A model generated the notes under the pieces. It saw only the letters and a list, made by a program, of their open reading frames with translations. It made no database searches and had not been told where the DNA came from. A DNA stretch of 49,895 bases from Terfezia claveryi (taxonomy: Eukaryota; Ascomycota; Pezizomycetes; Pezizales; Pezizaceae): positions 1-49,895 of the forward strand of contig WHUX01000306.1 of the NCBI GenBank assembly GCA_015179025.1. Direction: 5' to 3'. The number at the start of each line of letters is the position of its first letter. Within the stretch, counting starts at the first letter, position 1. Both the position numbers and the translations under genes were made by a program. Of the stretch, positions 1-11,254 are shown in pieces.

Positions 1-1080
1 TGAAGTACTTTCTTTAGTAATTCTATATATTCTTCATATGTTTTGGAGAATATAGTAATATCATCAATATAGATAATTAAATTTTTATAGACCATGTCCT
101 TAAAAGTTTCATGTACAATATGAACTATGGTAGCTAGTGCATTACAATCTCCTTATTATATAACTCTACTTATAAAATATCCTATATGATATAAAAAGGT
201 AGACTATTATTCAGATTCTATATTATTACTAATATTAAAGAATCCATTAGCTAAGTCAAGCTTAGTCCAAATAGGATTCTTTGCTACTAGTTCAATTGCT
301 TCATTAATATCTAGTAGTGGAGTATGGTCTGGTTTGACAGCTAAATTATAGTTTCGACAGTTATTTACATATCTAGCTTCTTCTGGTTTAACTTCTTTAG
401 GGATAGTAAACATGACTATAGCATTTATATTATTTTGTACTCTATATATGCAACCTAATACTTCTTCTTTGACTAATTTATTATGGATTTGTTGTCTAAA
501 TTGATGTCTTAAGGGTCACTATTTTCGTATTCAAGTAGCTCTAGCTTTTGGTTTGATAGAGTGATTAATATTTCTTAGTAGTGACAATTCTCATAGAATT
601 GTTTTTGGAAATAATAAGAGAAACTCCATTATAGAGTTTAAATGTTTCTGTACTATAGAAACAGCTATCATAAGTTCTCTTTCTGAATCAGTATCTTCTG
701 TATTACTAATATTTTCCTAATTATCTAGTTCACTATAATCTATAACTGATTTATAACTAACCTCTATATACACTGATCTTATACTATTTGCTATGGTAAT
801 AGATCTCTTCTATATACTTAGCTAGAATCGAGAAATATTTCCCAGTTAGATAGTAACTAGTTCCTAATGGGCAAGAATTATTGCTTATACTTTGTTGAAA
901 GCAGGTTCTTCTAATATTATATCCCATCTAGTCAAATAAGCTATATAGAATATTCCTTCTTCTATATAACCTATCCAATCTAGTTTGATAGTACAAGCTT
1001 TGTCTATCATTCCTTTTAAGCCTTTAACTACTATGCTAAATGATTGCTTCTCAATACTTCTAGTCTATATTTTGTATAGG
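1..1080 (-). pseudogene. Ty3/Gypsy family A pol fragment (protease to reverse transcriptase)
   Basis: Read on the minus strand this is the protease-to-RT part of a Gypsy polyprotein. Near 1080-900 it aligns with the retropepsin-region sequence at the right edge of the window (49704-49895), including the stretch around ACTIKLDWIGY. At 413-207 there is an RT segment with the family motif WTKLDLANGFFNI, and near 90-70 the catalytic YIDD box (IIYIDDITIFSKTYEEY). Several TAG/TAA stops interrupt the frame, so it is dead. RT continues beyond the left edge. The copy is the inner continuation of 2799-3300, split by the small LTR element at 1081-2798. Confidence 0.85.
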
Positions 1081-1720
1081 TATAAAGTAAGGCAGCGTAC
1101 TTCATAACCAACTCTCTACTGCCGGGCGGCAGTACTAGAGTTTACTACAGCAAACTATAGGTGCACAGAACCTATAGCTTCTGTTTAAGTATATCTTGCT
1201 ATATATATTCTATTGTCGCTCTAGTTGTAGAAGATAGGCCCGACTGGCCTATTACTTGTTATTGGAACATAGAGGGAGATGGGCCCAAATGGGCCCAGAA
1301 TATAATAGCTTAATACTTTATTATTGGTAGATATCTACTACTTTGTTTCTGTCTCTATCACTGGCTTGAACTAACTTGAATGCTCCTTCAACTGAGGGGA
1401 ATTCAGGGGACTATATACTGTCCAGAGTGGGGCAGTGCTGGGGCAGTACTGGGGTAGTGCGCTATTATCTGACACATTACATGATTTAAAATCAACATGA
1501 TAGAAACTGCTAGAAACTACTAGGAAATAGAACTACAAGTATCACGTGACCCTTCCAATGGTCATGCTCATTACTATAATGAAATACATGAGTTACTATA
1601 CCTTTATTATCATCTGCCGGCCGACGCTGGTGGCCTGATAATATCTTATTCCACTAGGTTAAAAGTTGGTATGTAACGGGAGTTACATTTCATTGGAAAA
1701 TGGAATGTGACTTCCTTATA
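1081..1720 (-). repeat. LTR (left copy) of the small LTR element
   Basis: This is the direct-repeat partner of 2229-2798, about 70 bp longer. The extra stretch is around 1545-1630 (from CGTGACCCTTCC to CGACGCTGGTGG). It contains an 11-bp tandem motif, GGGGCAGTGCT and variants, near 1430-1460 that is also present near 2575-2620 and 45105-45135. Confidence 0.85.
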
Positions 1721-2228
1721 TGGCTTCCTCAAAAAAGAGAGTCCTACTCTTAAAAATTAAAGCTTTACCTTGTCGCAAGTTGTTGTTTAAATATATGTTG
1801 TTATACTGATAAGATTTGTTGATACTACACAATAATAAATAACTGTTCGGTCAGGCCTCCAACCTTTCCAACACAAGTTATTAAGTTTGTTGCACATTAC
1901 TAGAAAATGTGGGACCTTACAATTAAGTAACCAATTCAATTGTACTGACTTTGGTAAAGAGGAACCAAGTCTGACTTTGGCAAGGTAAAACCAAGTCTTT
2001 AAATATGTATCTAAATCTTAAAGTATAAGTTGTATACTTAATAACTTCCTATTAACAAGTACTTTTTATTGTAACCTTTAGCTATTATAATAAACTCTTT
2101 GTCTCGAGTTTAGTTATAACACTTCATACTATTGTAATAGAGGTAGATATGTCTATTACTTTTCATAGAAGCTTGCTATTGTTACTATTTGAGACTTAAA
2201 TAATAAAGTACTATGTCCTATTAAAAAA

Positions 2229-2798
2229 TGTAAAGTAAGGCAGCGTGCTTCATAACCAACTCTCTACTGCCGGGCGGCAGTACTAGAGTTTACTACAGCA
2301 AACTATAGGTGCATGGAACCTATAGCTTCTGTTTAAGTATATCTTGCTATATATATTCTATTGTCGCTCTAGTTGTAGAAGATAGGTCCGACCGGCCTAT
2401 TACTTATTATTGGAATATAGAGGGAGATGGGCCCAAATGGGCCCAGAATATAATAGCTCAATACTTTATTATTGGTAGATATCTACTACTTTGTTTCTGT
2501 CTCTATCACTGGCTTGAACTGACTTGAACGCTCCTTCAACTGAGGGGAATTCAGGGGACTATATACTGTCCAGAGTGGGGCAGTGCTAGGGCAGTGCTAG
2601 GGCAGTGCTGGAGCAGTACGCCATCATCTGACCCATTACATGATTTAAAATCAACATGATAGAAACTGCTAGAAACTACTAGGAAATAGAACTACAAGTA
2701 TCGCATGACCCTTTGATAATATCTTATTCTACTAGGTTAAAAGTTGGTATGTAACGGGAGTTACATTTCATTGGAAAATGGAATGTGACTTCCTTACA
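2229..2798 (-). repeat. LTR (right copy) of the small LTR element
   Basis: This 570-bp copy is nearly identical to 1081-1720 apart from the missing insertion. It has the better-preserved ends, TGTAAAG and CTTACA. The open frame at 2309-2527 within it is not conserved in the sister copy and is not a gene. Confidence 0.85.
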
Positions 2799-3300
2799 AT
2801 AGGTATATAAATTGAGAATTAATTAAGTCTCCTCCTTTTGTTTGAAGATCAATTAAACTTAATGTAGGGTATTCGTTAGCTTTAATAATTACTTTGCTAA
2901 AATCTAGTACCTGTCTTGACAAGGGTCATTCCTTGATTTTATCCTTATTGCTTTTGTTTTTGATAACTATCGATATAGCTAAATCTTATATGGCTGTATG
3001 TATAAGTACCTTATTTTGTTATTTCCTATGATACTTGTAGGAGTGTTTAGGGTTCCAACACTATAAATATTTCTTATCTCCAATTAATTGTATCTTTATC
3101 TTCTAATTCAATTTTTTTGTAATAGTGTTCCAATTTGAGTCCTTTCATTTTTCTGTATTAGGTTTGGTACTAGGATTGCTGCTAGGATTAAATCCTGTTT
3201 TTTGTTATTAATTCTGGTCCTTGTATGGACTATAACTCTGATTTTCATTCTGAAGGTATTCTCATCAGGATTTATTTAGTATGGGTAGACCTGCTACTTT
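2799..3300 (-). pseudogene. Gypsy family A gag 3' end / protease linker fragment
   Basis: On the minus strand this stretch aligns with 49200-49700 of the plus-strand copy at the right edge. The match covers the end of gag, the CCHC region (near 3060-3020) and the linker containing CAAGGAACGACCCTTGTC-like sequence. It is the upstream half of the copy continued at 1-1080. Stops and substitutions show it is decayed. Its 5' side is cut at about 3300, where plus-strand Gypsy family B begins. Confidence 0.8.
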
Positions 3301-3906
3301 TTAAAATAATAGATATGATTTTTAAGGATATGAAAGGATATATCTAGTACTTAGATAACATCCTCATCTATGGAAGTAAGATAGAAGAAGAATATTAGTA
3401 GCTAGTCAAAAAAGTTATTCAGCAATACATCTAGTATAAGCTAGTAGGTAACCTAATAAAGTCTAAATTCTCTGTCTAGGAGATTATATTCTTCGGTCAT
3501 ATTGTTAATGGTCAACAAGTCCAAATGGACTCCTCCAAGCTTGAAACTATATCACAATGACCTATTTCTATAAAGAAGAAAGAGATACAAGCATTTTTAG
3601 GCTTTACTAACTACTACCATTGATTTATTGCTAAGTATAGTACTAAGGTATAATATTTGATTGACGTAACCAAAAATATTCTCTTTAGTTGAGGACATGA
3701 GTAATAGCAAGCCTATAAAGACCTCCAAGAATGATTCCTCTCTGTACTTATTCTTTCATAGTTTAATAGACAACTTGAGACAATTATAGAAATTAATATT
3801 AGTAATCATGCTATTACTATATTATCAATAGAGGAAAGCAGCTTTACCCTATCGAATACTATGCAAAAACCCTTTCTACAGCTCAATACAATTAACCTAT
3901 CTATAA
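3301..3906 (+). pseudogene. Ty3/Gypsy family B RT / RNase H fragment (part 1)
   Basis: The sequence aligns with 17290-17900. It begins inside RT at the region of IIFKDMEGYIWYLDDILIYG (seen intact at 17303; here the YLDD codons are degraded) and runs through the RT thumb into RNase H. Numerous TAG codons replace CAG. It stops in the RNase H reading frame at the tyrosine codon of the PIYDKELFAI motif, where the 3907-6322 element is inserted. Confidence 0.85.
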
Positions 3907-4388
3907 CATCAGCAAAAAAAAAGTTTGCGTCAGGTGCTTCGGAAGCACATGAAGCTCTTTTGCAAAACTCGAGATTCAGAAGCCAACTATAGCCATGTGC
4001 TCCGTCCTGACGCAAATCATTTAAATTAATATTTCCTGACGCACAATTATTTTATAATACTTTCCCTATGCAACTAATTTTAATCCATATTTCCTGATGT
4101 ACACCTATCTTATAATACTTACACTGCGCAGCTAATTTAAATCCATATTTCATGACACGCACCTATTATATCATACGCACATGAAGTATTGTTCTTCCTG
4201 TACGCATGCAAAATCTCACTATGTTTAAGTTCACCATCTGACGCAAATAGTCGGCTAGTATAGGCGCGGCCTTGCGATCGCGCTTGATACCTGCATTCTA
4301 TGCATTTCCAAAAATGTAATTGATTCTGATAATATCTCTAAAACTAGCTAGCTAAACACGCGTAAAACCAAAATCACTGCCCAAATCA

Positions 4389-5530
4389 GTGCCATATCAC
4401 CGTGCAAATAAGCCTGGTATCCACCGTGCAAATCGACCTAGAAATCAACCTGCAAATCAGCCTGGAATCCACCGGGCAAATCGACCTAGAAATCAGCGTG
4501 CAAATCAGCCTGGAATCTACCATGCAAATCGACCTAGAAATCAGCGTGCAAATCAGCCTGGAATCCACCGTGCAAATCGACCTAGAAATCAGCGCGCAAA
4601 TGAGCCTGGAATCGAGCGAGCAAATCAGCCTGGATATCACCGAGCAAATGAGCCTGGAATCGAGCGACTAGCAAATGAGCCTGGAATCGAGCGAGCAAAT
4701 GAGCCTGGAATCGAGCGAGCAAATGAGCCTGGAATTGGGCGAGCAAATCAGCCTGGATATCAGCGAGCAAATAAGTCTAGAATCGAGCGAGCAGATCAGC
4801 CTGGATATCAGCGAGCAAATCAGCCTGGATATGAGCGAGCAAACGAGCCTAGAATCGAGCGAGCAAATCAGCCTGGATATGAGCGAGCAAATGAGCCTGG
4901 AATTGAGCGAGCAAATGAGCCTGGAATCGAGCGAGCAAATGAGCCTGGAATCGAGCGAGCAAATGAGCCTGGAATCGAGCGCGCAAATGAGCCTAGAATA
5001 GAGCGAGCAAATCAGCCTGGAATCGAGCGAGCAAATCAGCCTGGATATGAGCGAGCAAATGAGCCTGGAATTGAGCGAGCAAATCAGCCTGGAATCGAGC
5101 GAGCAAATGAGCCTAGAATCGAGCGAGCAAATGAGCCTGGATATCAGCGAGGAAATGAGCCTGGAATCGAGCGAGCAAATGAGCCTGGAATCGAGCGAGC
5201 AAATGAGCCTGGATATCAGCGAGCAAATCAGCCTGGAATCGAGCGAGCAAATGAGCCCGGATATCAGCGAGGAAATGAGCCTGGATATCAGCGAGCAAAT
5301 GAGCCTGGAATCGAGCGAGCAAATGAGCCTGGATATCAGCGAGCAAATCAGCCTGGAATCGAGCGAGCAAATGAGCCCGGATATCAGCGAGGAAATGAGC
5401 CTGGATATCAGCGAGCAAATGAGCCTGGAATCGAGCGAGCAAATGAGCCTGGAATTGAGCGAGCAAATTAGCTTAGAAATCACTGTGTAAATGAGCCTAG
5501 AATCCAGCGAGCAAACCAGCCTAGATATCC
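4389..5530. repeat. 24-bp minisatellite, about 45 units
   Basis: The unit is roughly GAATCGAGCGAGCAAATGAGCC plus TG, with variants (GATATC for GAATCG, CAACC in the 5' units). Because 24 is a multiple of three and the unit lacks stops in several frames, long open frames appear on both strands (for example 4389-5471 plus, with an eight-residue RANEPGIE repeat). I treat these as by-products of the repeat, not as genes. Confidence 0.9.
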
Positions 5531-6069
5531 GCGTGCAGAGCTGCCTACTGAGCATTCAATATCAACGACCATATCAACCTCGATGTCCGCATTCACGAGA
5601 CCACAAATCAGCGTCGTAACAAGCTCCCTATGATGGTGCGGTGGCCTTAGGAAGGAATGACAGGAAAAAACCTCTAAGTCCCAGGCGGCCACACTTTTGA
5701 AATAGGGGATTGGAGATCCCCCAGCCCCTTAATGTGTCTTAGAACTTGTTCCGTGTGCTGTCTTAGAACCTGCATGGCGTTGTCTAAGAACCTGCTCTAT
5801 AGAAGGTGTCGAATGGAGCTCCTCTACTTATGTGAACAATCTAGTACGGAGGGGGAAATAGCTGGATGTAGTACATTTAAACATGGGATTTATCATGTAT
5901 TGAATTCATGTTTTCGTGCCCTGTGTATATGTGCATTCGCGGCCTTTAATACATGCATTTGTGGCCTCCCCAAATATGTATAAATACATACATAGTCAGA
6001 GGCTGCGAATGCATGAACTCATACATATATAGAGGCCGTGAATATATGAATAGTAGGGGATACAGCCTT

Positions 6070-6250
6070 GCTAATAGGAAGCATGAGATGCAACCTGGCT
6101 AACAGGAAGCATGGGACGCAACGTGCAAGCCAGAGGACGCTAACAGAAAGTACAGGATGCAACCTCGCTGACAGGAAGCACGGGACGCAAACTGGCTGAC
6201 AGGAAGCACGGGACGCAAACTGGCTGACAGGAAGCACAGGACGCAACCAC
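6070..6250. repeat. 28-bp tandem repeat near the right end of the TIR element
   Basis: Six or so units of CAGGAAGCACGGGACGCAAA plus CTGGCTGA occur with point changes. The array lies inside the 3907-6322 element, close to its right TIR, a position typical of subterminal repeats in CACTA-type elements. Confidence 0.8.
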
Positions 6251-6322
6251 CTAAATGATGGGAAGCGACCTAATGCATATGAAGATGTCGTGCGTCCTGA
6301 CGCAAAAGTTTTTTTGCTGATG

Positions 6323-6880
6323 AATAAAGAATTGTTTGCAATTGTAGATTAGTTCTGGAAGTGGTAAAATTAGTTAGTAGGTATTTAAGTAAATATCTAT
6401 ATAGACTATCTAGAGTTACAGTATTTCAATACAAAGTAGAAGCTCAACTCCTATCAAGCTACCTGGTATCTCTGTATGTCAGAGTTCATCTACAATATTT
6501 ACTATAGACCTAGTTTAAAGATGGGCAAGCTAGATAGTCTATCAAAATGTTTAGGAGAAGAGAAATCTAGTATAAATGCCAGATTTTTTAAAGATGGACA
6601 GCTTATGGTACTAGAGAAAGAAAATGAAAAGGAAGTAGAAGATGTTGAAGTAGAAGGGATAAATATAGTAGGATAGCAGAAAAAGAATAGATTATAGGTT
6701 ATACCTTTAGAATTCAAGTTAGAAGTACTGAGATAGTACTATGATAGTCAAGTGGCAAGATATTAGGGAAGATATAGTACTCAAATGCTAGTGTTAAGGA
6801 ACTTTACATAGAATAAGTAGCAAGAAGACATTGTGAACTATATAGTAGGATTATCAGGAAAAAAAATAGTTTGTCTTCCA
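6323..6880 (+). pseudogene. Gypsy family B RNase H fragment (part 2)
   Basis: This continues 3301-3906 after the insertion. It resumes with the KELFAI region (AATAAAGAATTGTTTGCA) and includes the segment MSEFIYNIYYRPSLKMGKLD at 6476, which matches 18060 of the other family B copy. Beyond 6650 it carries sequence that the copy at 18222 lacks, so it is the more complete version of the RNase H to integrase linker. Several TAG stops are present. It fades into the tandem array at about 6880. Confidence 0.8.
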
Positions 6881-6904
6881 TATATCAGGTACTACTGATG
6901 CTAT

Positions 6905-8275
6905 AGAAAACATTCTGCTAGTTCGGGATGCTACCCTCCAAATGTCGCATTTGGGATACACCACTGTCTCTGGGAGACATTGGAGTCATTCTGCTACTTA
7001 GGGATGACCTCCTCTAAATGTCCTATCTAGGAGACACCACTATCTCTCAGTGTCTCTGAATGTCTCTGAGAGATATAATTGTCTCTTAGAGATAGACTAT
7101 AGACATTCTGTACTTGCATATGACCTCTCTAGATATCCTATTCGAAAGACACCACTGTCTCTTAGTGTCTCTAAGTGTCTCTAAGAGATATCACCATCTC
7201 TGAGTATCTTCGAGAGATACCACTGTCTTTGAGTATCTTTAAGTATCTCTAAGAGACACCACTGTCTCTGAGTGTCTCTGAGAGATACTACTGTCTCCTA
7301 GAGACAGACTGGAGACATTCTGCTACTTGGGCATAACTTCTCTAGATGTCCCCTCCAGGAGATACTACTGTCTCTGAGTGTCACTAAGTGTCTCCCAGAG
7401 ATACCACTATCTCTAAATATCTTTGAGAGATACTACTGTCTCTAGGAAACAGACTAGAGACATTCTGCTACTTAGGCATAACCTCTCTAGATATTCTATC
7501 TAGGAGATATTGCTGTCTCTGAGTGTCTCTAAGTATCTCTGATAGACACCACCATCTCTGAGTGACTCTGAGAGATACTACTATCTCTAAGAGACAGACT
7601 GGAGATATTTTGCTACTTAGAGATGACCTCTTCTAGATATAGTATTTGGAAGACACCACTGTCTCTAAGTATCTTTGAGAGACACCACCATCTCTGAGTG
7701 TCTCCAAAAGACATTACTGTCTTCAGAAGACAAACCGGAAACATTCTGCTACTTAGGTATGACTTCTCTAGATATTCTATCTAGGAGATACTACTGTCTC
7801 TAAGTATCTCTAAGTATCTCCTATAGACACTACTATCTCTGAGTGTCTCTAAGAAATACTATTGTCTCCAAGAGACAGACTGGAGACATTCTACTACTTG
7901 GGGATGACTTCCTTCAGATATTGCGTTTGGGAAATACCACTGTCTCTGAGTATCTCTGAGTGTCTTCAAGAGATACCACTATCTCTGAGTGTCTCTGAGA
8001 GACACCACTATCTTCAGGAAACAGACTAGAGACATTCTACTACTTGGGCATAACTTTTCTAGATGTCCTATCTGGGAGACACCACTTTCTCTAAGTATCT
8101 CTAAGTGTCCCTGAGAGACACTACTATCTCTGATTGTCTCTGAGAGACACCACTATCTCCAGGAGACAGGCTGGAGACATTCTAGCACTTGAAGATAACC
8201 TTCTCCAGATATTATGTCTAGGAGATACCATTGTCTCTAGGTATCTATAAGTATCTCCAGAAGACCTTTACCCCA
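6905..8275. repeat. GTCTC-rich tandem array, about 145-bp higher-order unit
   Basis: Each unit starts near ACATTCTGCTACTTGGG (for example 7317, 7460, 7608, 7742, 7888, 8036, 8178; spacing 134-148 bp). The remainder consists of alternating TCTCTGAGTG and GAGAGACACCACT sub-repeats. About ten units are visible, the first two or three irregular. There is no coding signal. It lies just beyond the 3' side of the decayed accessory-gene relics at 8808-12480 and may be a subterminal array of that lost element; that link is inference only. Confidence 0.85.
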
Positions 8276-8807
8276 CTTGAGTCTCCTAGCATATGCCATG
8301 CCTATTGGGTACTCCTACCATCCATTCTCCTGATTATTATCTTCATATTATATACTTTCTTATGCTGTTCACTCAGTATTACCTACTGTCTGTTTCTCAG
8401 TGAACTCCTATTGTCTCTTGTCAACTGCCTGCCTCCCAGAGGTCTATAATTACCTACTATATCCCCTTACTACCTTAGTCTCCTAGTGACCTCTAACTTG
8501 TAAATTGTCTCACACATATTAGTGGCCATTCAGAAGCCTAGTATTACCTTTCTATAGTGCTCCCTATTTATTTATCCCCCTATACAATCTTTATATCTCT
8601 TCTATCTACTTATATATATTCAACCTAAGTCTAATATCTTCTCCATATCCCAGTATTATAAACAAAATCAACAAAAATATAATAGAGATCAACTAGCTTA
8701 AAAAATATAATTCTTCATTTGCCCCTCCCCAAAAAAAACAAAAAAACTAATTGCTTTATACTAGTCACTTTTAACTATTTACATGATACTTATAACCCTT
8801 CCTACTC
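8276..8807. other. AT-rich spacer, no gene seen
   Basis: This stretch lies between the tandem array and the end of the decayed gene. The short plus-strand frame at 8231-8449 has no recognisable content and I see no other structure. Confidence 0.5.
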
Positions 8808-10880
8808 TTATACTACCTCCATATCCTCTACATCCTCCATATCCTCCTTATCCTCCTCATCTTCCTTATTCTCATCATTCTCGTCATCCTTATTGTCTCT
8901 TTTGTCCTCTTCATCATCCTTATTGTCACTATCATCTGCCTTGTCTACCCCACTTGCCTTATCTACCTCATATGCCTCCTAATCATCCTCCTGTTGCTGA
9001 TTACCTATACCTCTACCCTTGTCTGCTATACTATACCCTCCATTCCTATCTATACCCTCAGTATCCCCACTATATGTAAGTTCTATTCCTCTGATTATCT
9101 CTGAACTATCTCATTTACTATATAGTCAAGTCAGCTCTTGCTTATCCTCACTTGTGTCCTTTTCTATTGAACTATCTATATAATCTACTACAAGATCTTC
9201 TGCTACTGCCTTCTTAAGATCTACTTAAAGTTGTTTGGCATACTCCTTTATCTCTTCCGTATCAACCTCATATGCACTATTAGGAACCCACTTTACCTGC
9301 ATACCAGATTTTTGGCTTTTCCTTACAATGTCCAACTTTAGCACACTAATTAGTGTACTCTGTATACTGGTCGAGATAACTTCCTATTATTTGATTAGTC
9401 TAGTAAAGTGCCCTATGCAGATTGTCTGTAGCAAAGCAACTCTTCTCTAGACTCCCTAACTTACTGATTGAGTTCGTATAGTTGAAGTCCTTACCCACTA
9501 CATATTCTCCAGTTTTATAGCACTACAGGGTATAGTATAGGACTATGAAGATCAGACAAAAAAATTGACTACTGATCTTTATGATAAAGTTTTTCTTCAG
9601 GTTCAACAATTTCTTGGAGCTACTGAAGAACTCCTAGTGAATAAAAACTATTACCTCTTGGGCTTGAAAACAGAACTCATAGTTCTAATATTAATCAGAC
9701 GTTTTGTATCTCATGTTGGGTTTCACAGACTCTAAATATACCTCTCATTTCTCTTGAGCACATATGAATTGGTCCTCTCCTAGTAACCACTTGATATATT
9801 TCTTTATGAACATTGGAAAGCAATTCTAGTCAAATCCATAAAGTTGAGCTATTGTTTTCTTTGCATTATAGGTGAGATGCACTCTGTATATAACTGGATG
9901 CTTTGTAACTATAGCTGGCTGATTAGTGTCTAAACTCTTCATGTAGATACTATATCATAACATATATAGACATCTACCTAGCTATTTCTAGTATAATCAA
10001 TCCCAAACCTAACTTTAACCTTAGACTACAACATCTCCAGAACGACCTGTAAATGCTAAGAGTCTGGCAGCGGATCCTCAAATAGCATTGCAGACTCCAT
10101 TTTATTCGCTGCCACTTCTATCATATCTCACAGATTCCCTATAAATTGGTAAATACTTTAGTTTCTTTTAATTCTTTGCCTTTTCTTCTTCACTATACTC
10201 ATATGAATTTTTGTTAACAGATTTTCTGCATCTACAACTAGCTCACAATTGTACTGGGGCTGCCATTGAGCACTTTCTGGCCAATCTATTAGAGAGGACT
10301 ATGGGCCCCTGTCTGGAATAAGATTGGCATCTAAAAAAGACCTTTATATAATTAAGGGTATAAAGCTGCCTCCTGAAATTATAAGATTCTATACTATTAG
10401 CTTATTATATTTGATTCCACTTTTAGAAATGTAGCCCTACACTAGAGGATATTTAGAGGATAGCTGGAGATACTTGCCTACTTATAGTAGTATTCATTCT
10501 AGCCTTTAAGGAGGTTCCAAAGGGGTTAGTATATGAGCTTATCTATTGCTAAACTCTACAGATTAGCTTTTACCATATTTTTGGAATCTAGATAAGAATA
10601 TTAGTTACTCTTAACTCTAGAAAGTTTACTCTGCTAGTGAAAACCTGGGTTTCCAGGACTAAAGTTGTACACCCATCTTCACCTAACTCTAGAGTATATG
10701 ATATTGAGATGGTAGTAGACTGTAAAGACCTTTTAAGTGTGAAATGGGATTCATTTGGGTACTATGAAGATCATAGTCTGAGGTAGCATGTTTTCTACTC
10801 TGTTGTGGTTGCTTTCCCTTTCCTTTAGTTACTATTACTGCATTGATAATAGTGGAAGAGCAGAGACAGATCTTGGACAT
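8808..10880 (-). pseudogene. Decayed relative of the four-exon DUF6532-like gene (34370-36251)
   Basis: Translated on the minus strand, the segments match the better-preserved gene in order. A KGKGK-containing N-terminus lies near 10830. LFEDPLPDS is at about 10090 (LFEDPFPDA in the other copy). LYGFDQN..FIKKYIKWLL is at about 9840-9780 (LYKFDQN..FIKKHVTKLM). EVI.FIH, then QFFCLIFIVLYYTL and GKDFNYTNSI, are at 9640-9450. VDTEEIKEYAKQL is at about 9240 (VDAEEIEELAKDL). An acidic Glu/Asp tail ends at a TAA near 8808. Many TAG/TAA stops and frame changes show it is dead. The pyrimidine-rich plus-strand stretch at 8790-9070 is simply the complement of the acidic tail. Confidence 0.72.
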
Positions 10881-10937
10881 AAGGCGATAGCCTCGATTTA
10901 TTTAACCTTTTGAATATGATGATGCTGAGTTTCATTA

Positions 10938-11115
10938 TTAATAATATTGAATTAGGGCTGGCAGTTACTGGCCTATCTGTATCCATTCTAGTTGTTCTTC
11001 ATTTGTGTCTAGTATCTATGATAATATTAAGGTTTTTACTAATAACATTAGATTAGGGCTGGCTAATACTGGCCTCTTTGTGTCTGTGTTAGTCTATTCT
11101 TCATCATGTCATATA
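10938..11115. repeat. Imperfect tandem duplication, period about 98 bp
   Basis: Two copies of a segment containing ATTAGGGCTGG..TACTGGCCT start at about 10940 and 11038. They sit in the spacer between the two decayed minus-strand genes. Nothing coding is seen. Confidence 0.6.
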
Positions 11116-11254
11116 ATTACCTTTAATTTTGTCTAAGCTTATTCTGTAATATAGTATAGATACTTTTTCTAATTGCAAAACTTGACAAAATTCCTACTAT
11201 ATATACTAATATATATAATAATAATATAGATAGCAACCAGAAGTATGCTAGTAT

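Larger units (their letters stand above)
1081..2798 (-). mobile_element. Small non-autonomous LTR element (TRIM-like) nested in Gypsy A
   Basis: Two direct repeats (1081-1720 and 2229-2798) flank about 508 bp of non-coding DNA, and the whole unit interrupts the minus-strand Gypsy copy. The empty-site sequence can be read from the related copy at 49690-49715. Flanking 5-bp target duplications are ATAGG at 1076-1080 and 2799-2803. The termini are TGTAAAG..CTTACA in the right repeat and TATAAAG..CTTATA in the left one, as expected after TG to TA decay. The interior holds no gene. Orientation is inferred from a purine-rich tract next to the LTR on the minus strand, which resembles the one beside the chromovirus LTR at 45424; strand confidence is low. 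The size suits a terminal-repeat retrotransposon in miniature. Confidence 0.85.
3907..6322. mobile_element. Non-autonomous TIR element with CATCAGCAAAA termini
   Basis: The insertion splits Gypsy RNase H exactly between 3906 and 6323. The undamaged reading (17897-17915) shows that only AA is duplicated. TIRs of about 27 bp start CATCAGCAAAAAAA and end with GCGTCAGG. Subterminal CCTGACGCA-type motifs recur near 4003, 4035, 4093, 4229 and 6295. The interior is a long minisatellite plus a second repeat block; no transposase is seen. The first nine bases and the CCTGACGC motif are shared with the ends of the Plavaka block at 26631-37279, so mobilisation by a Plavaka-type transposase is a fair inference. 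Confidence 0.8.

Noticed and set aside
4389..5471. 360-codon frame MPYHRANKPG.. as a repeat-protein gene
   Set aside because: Open frames occur in several frames on both strands simply because the 24-bp unit has no stops; no start context or flanking coding sequence.
3907..6322. Helitron interpretation of the 2.4 kb insertion
   Set aside because: It has clear terminal inverted repeats and duplicates AA; Helitrons have neither.
8719..9079. Ser/Leu- and Pro/His-rich plus-strand frames
   Set aside because: They are the complement of the acidic C-terminal tail of the decayed minus-strand gene.
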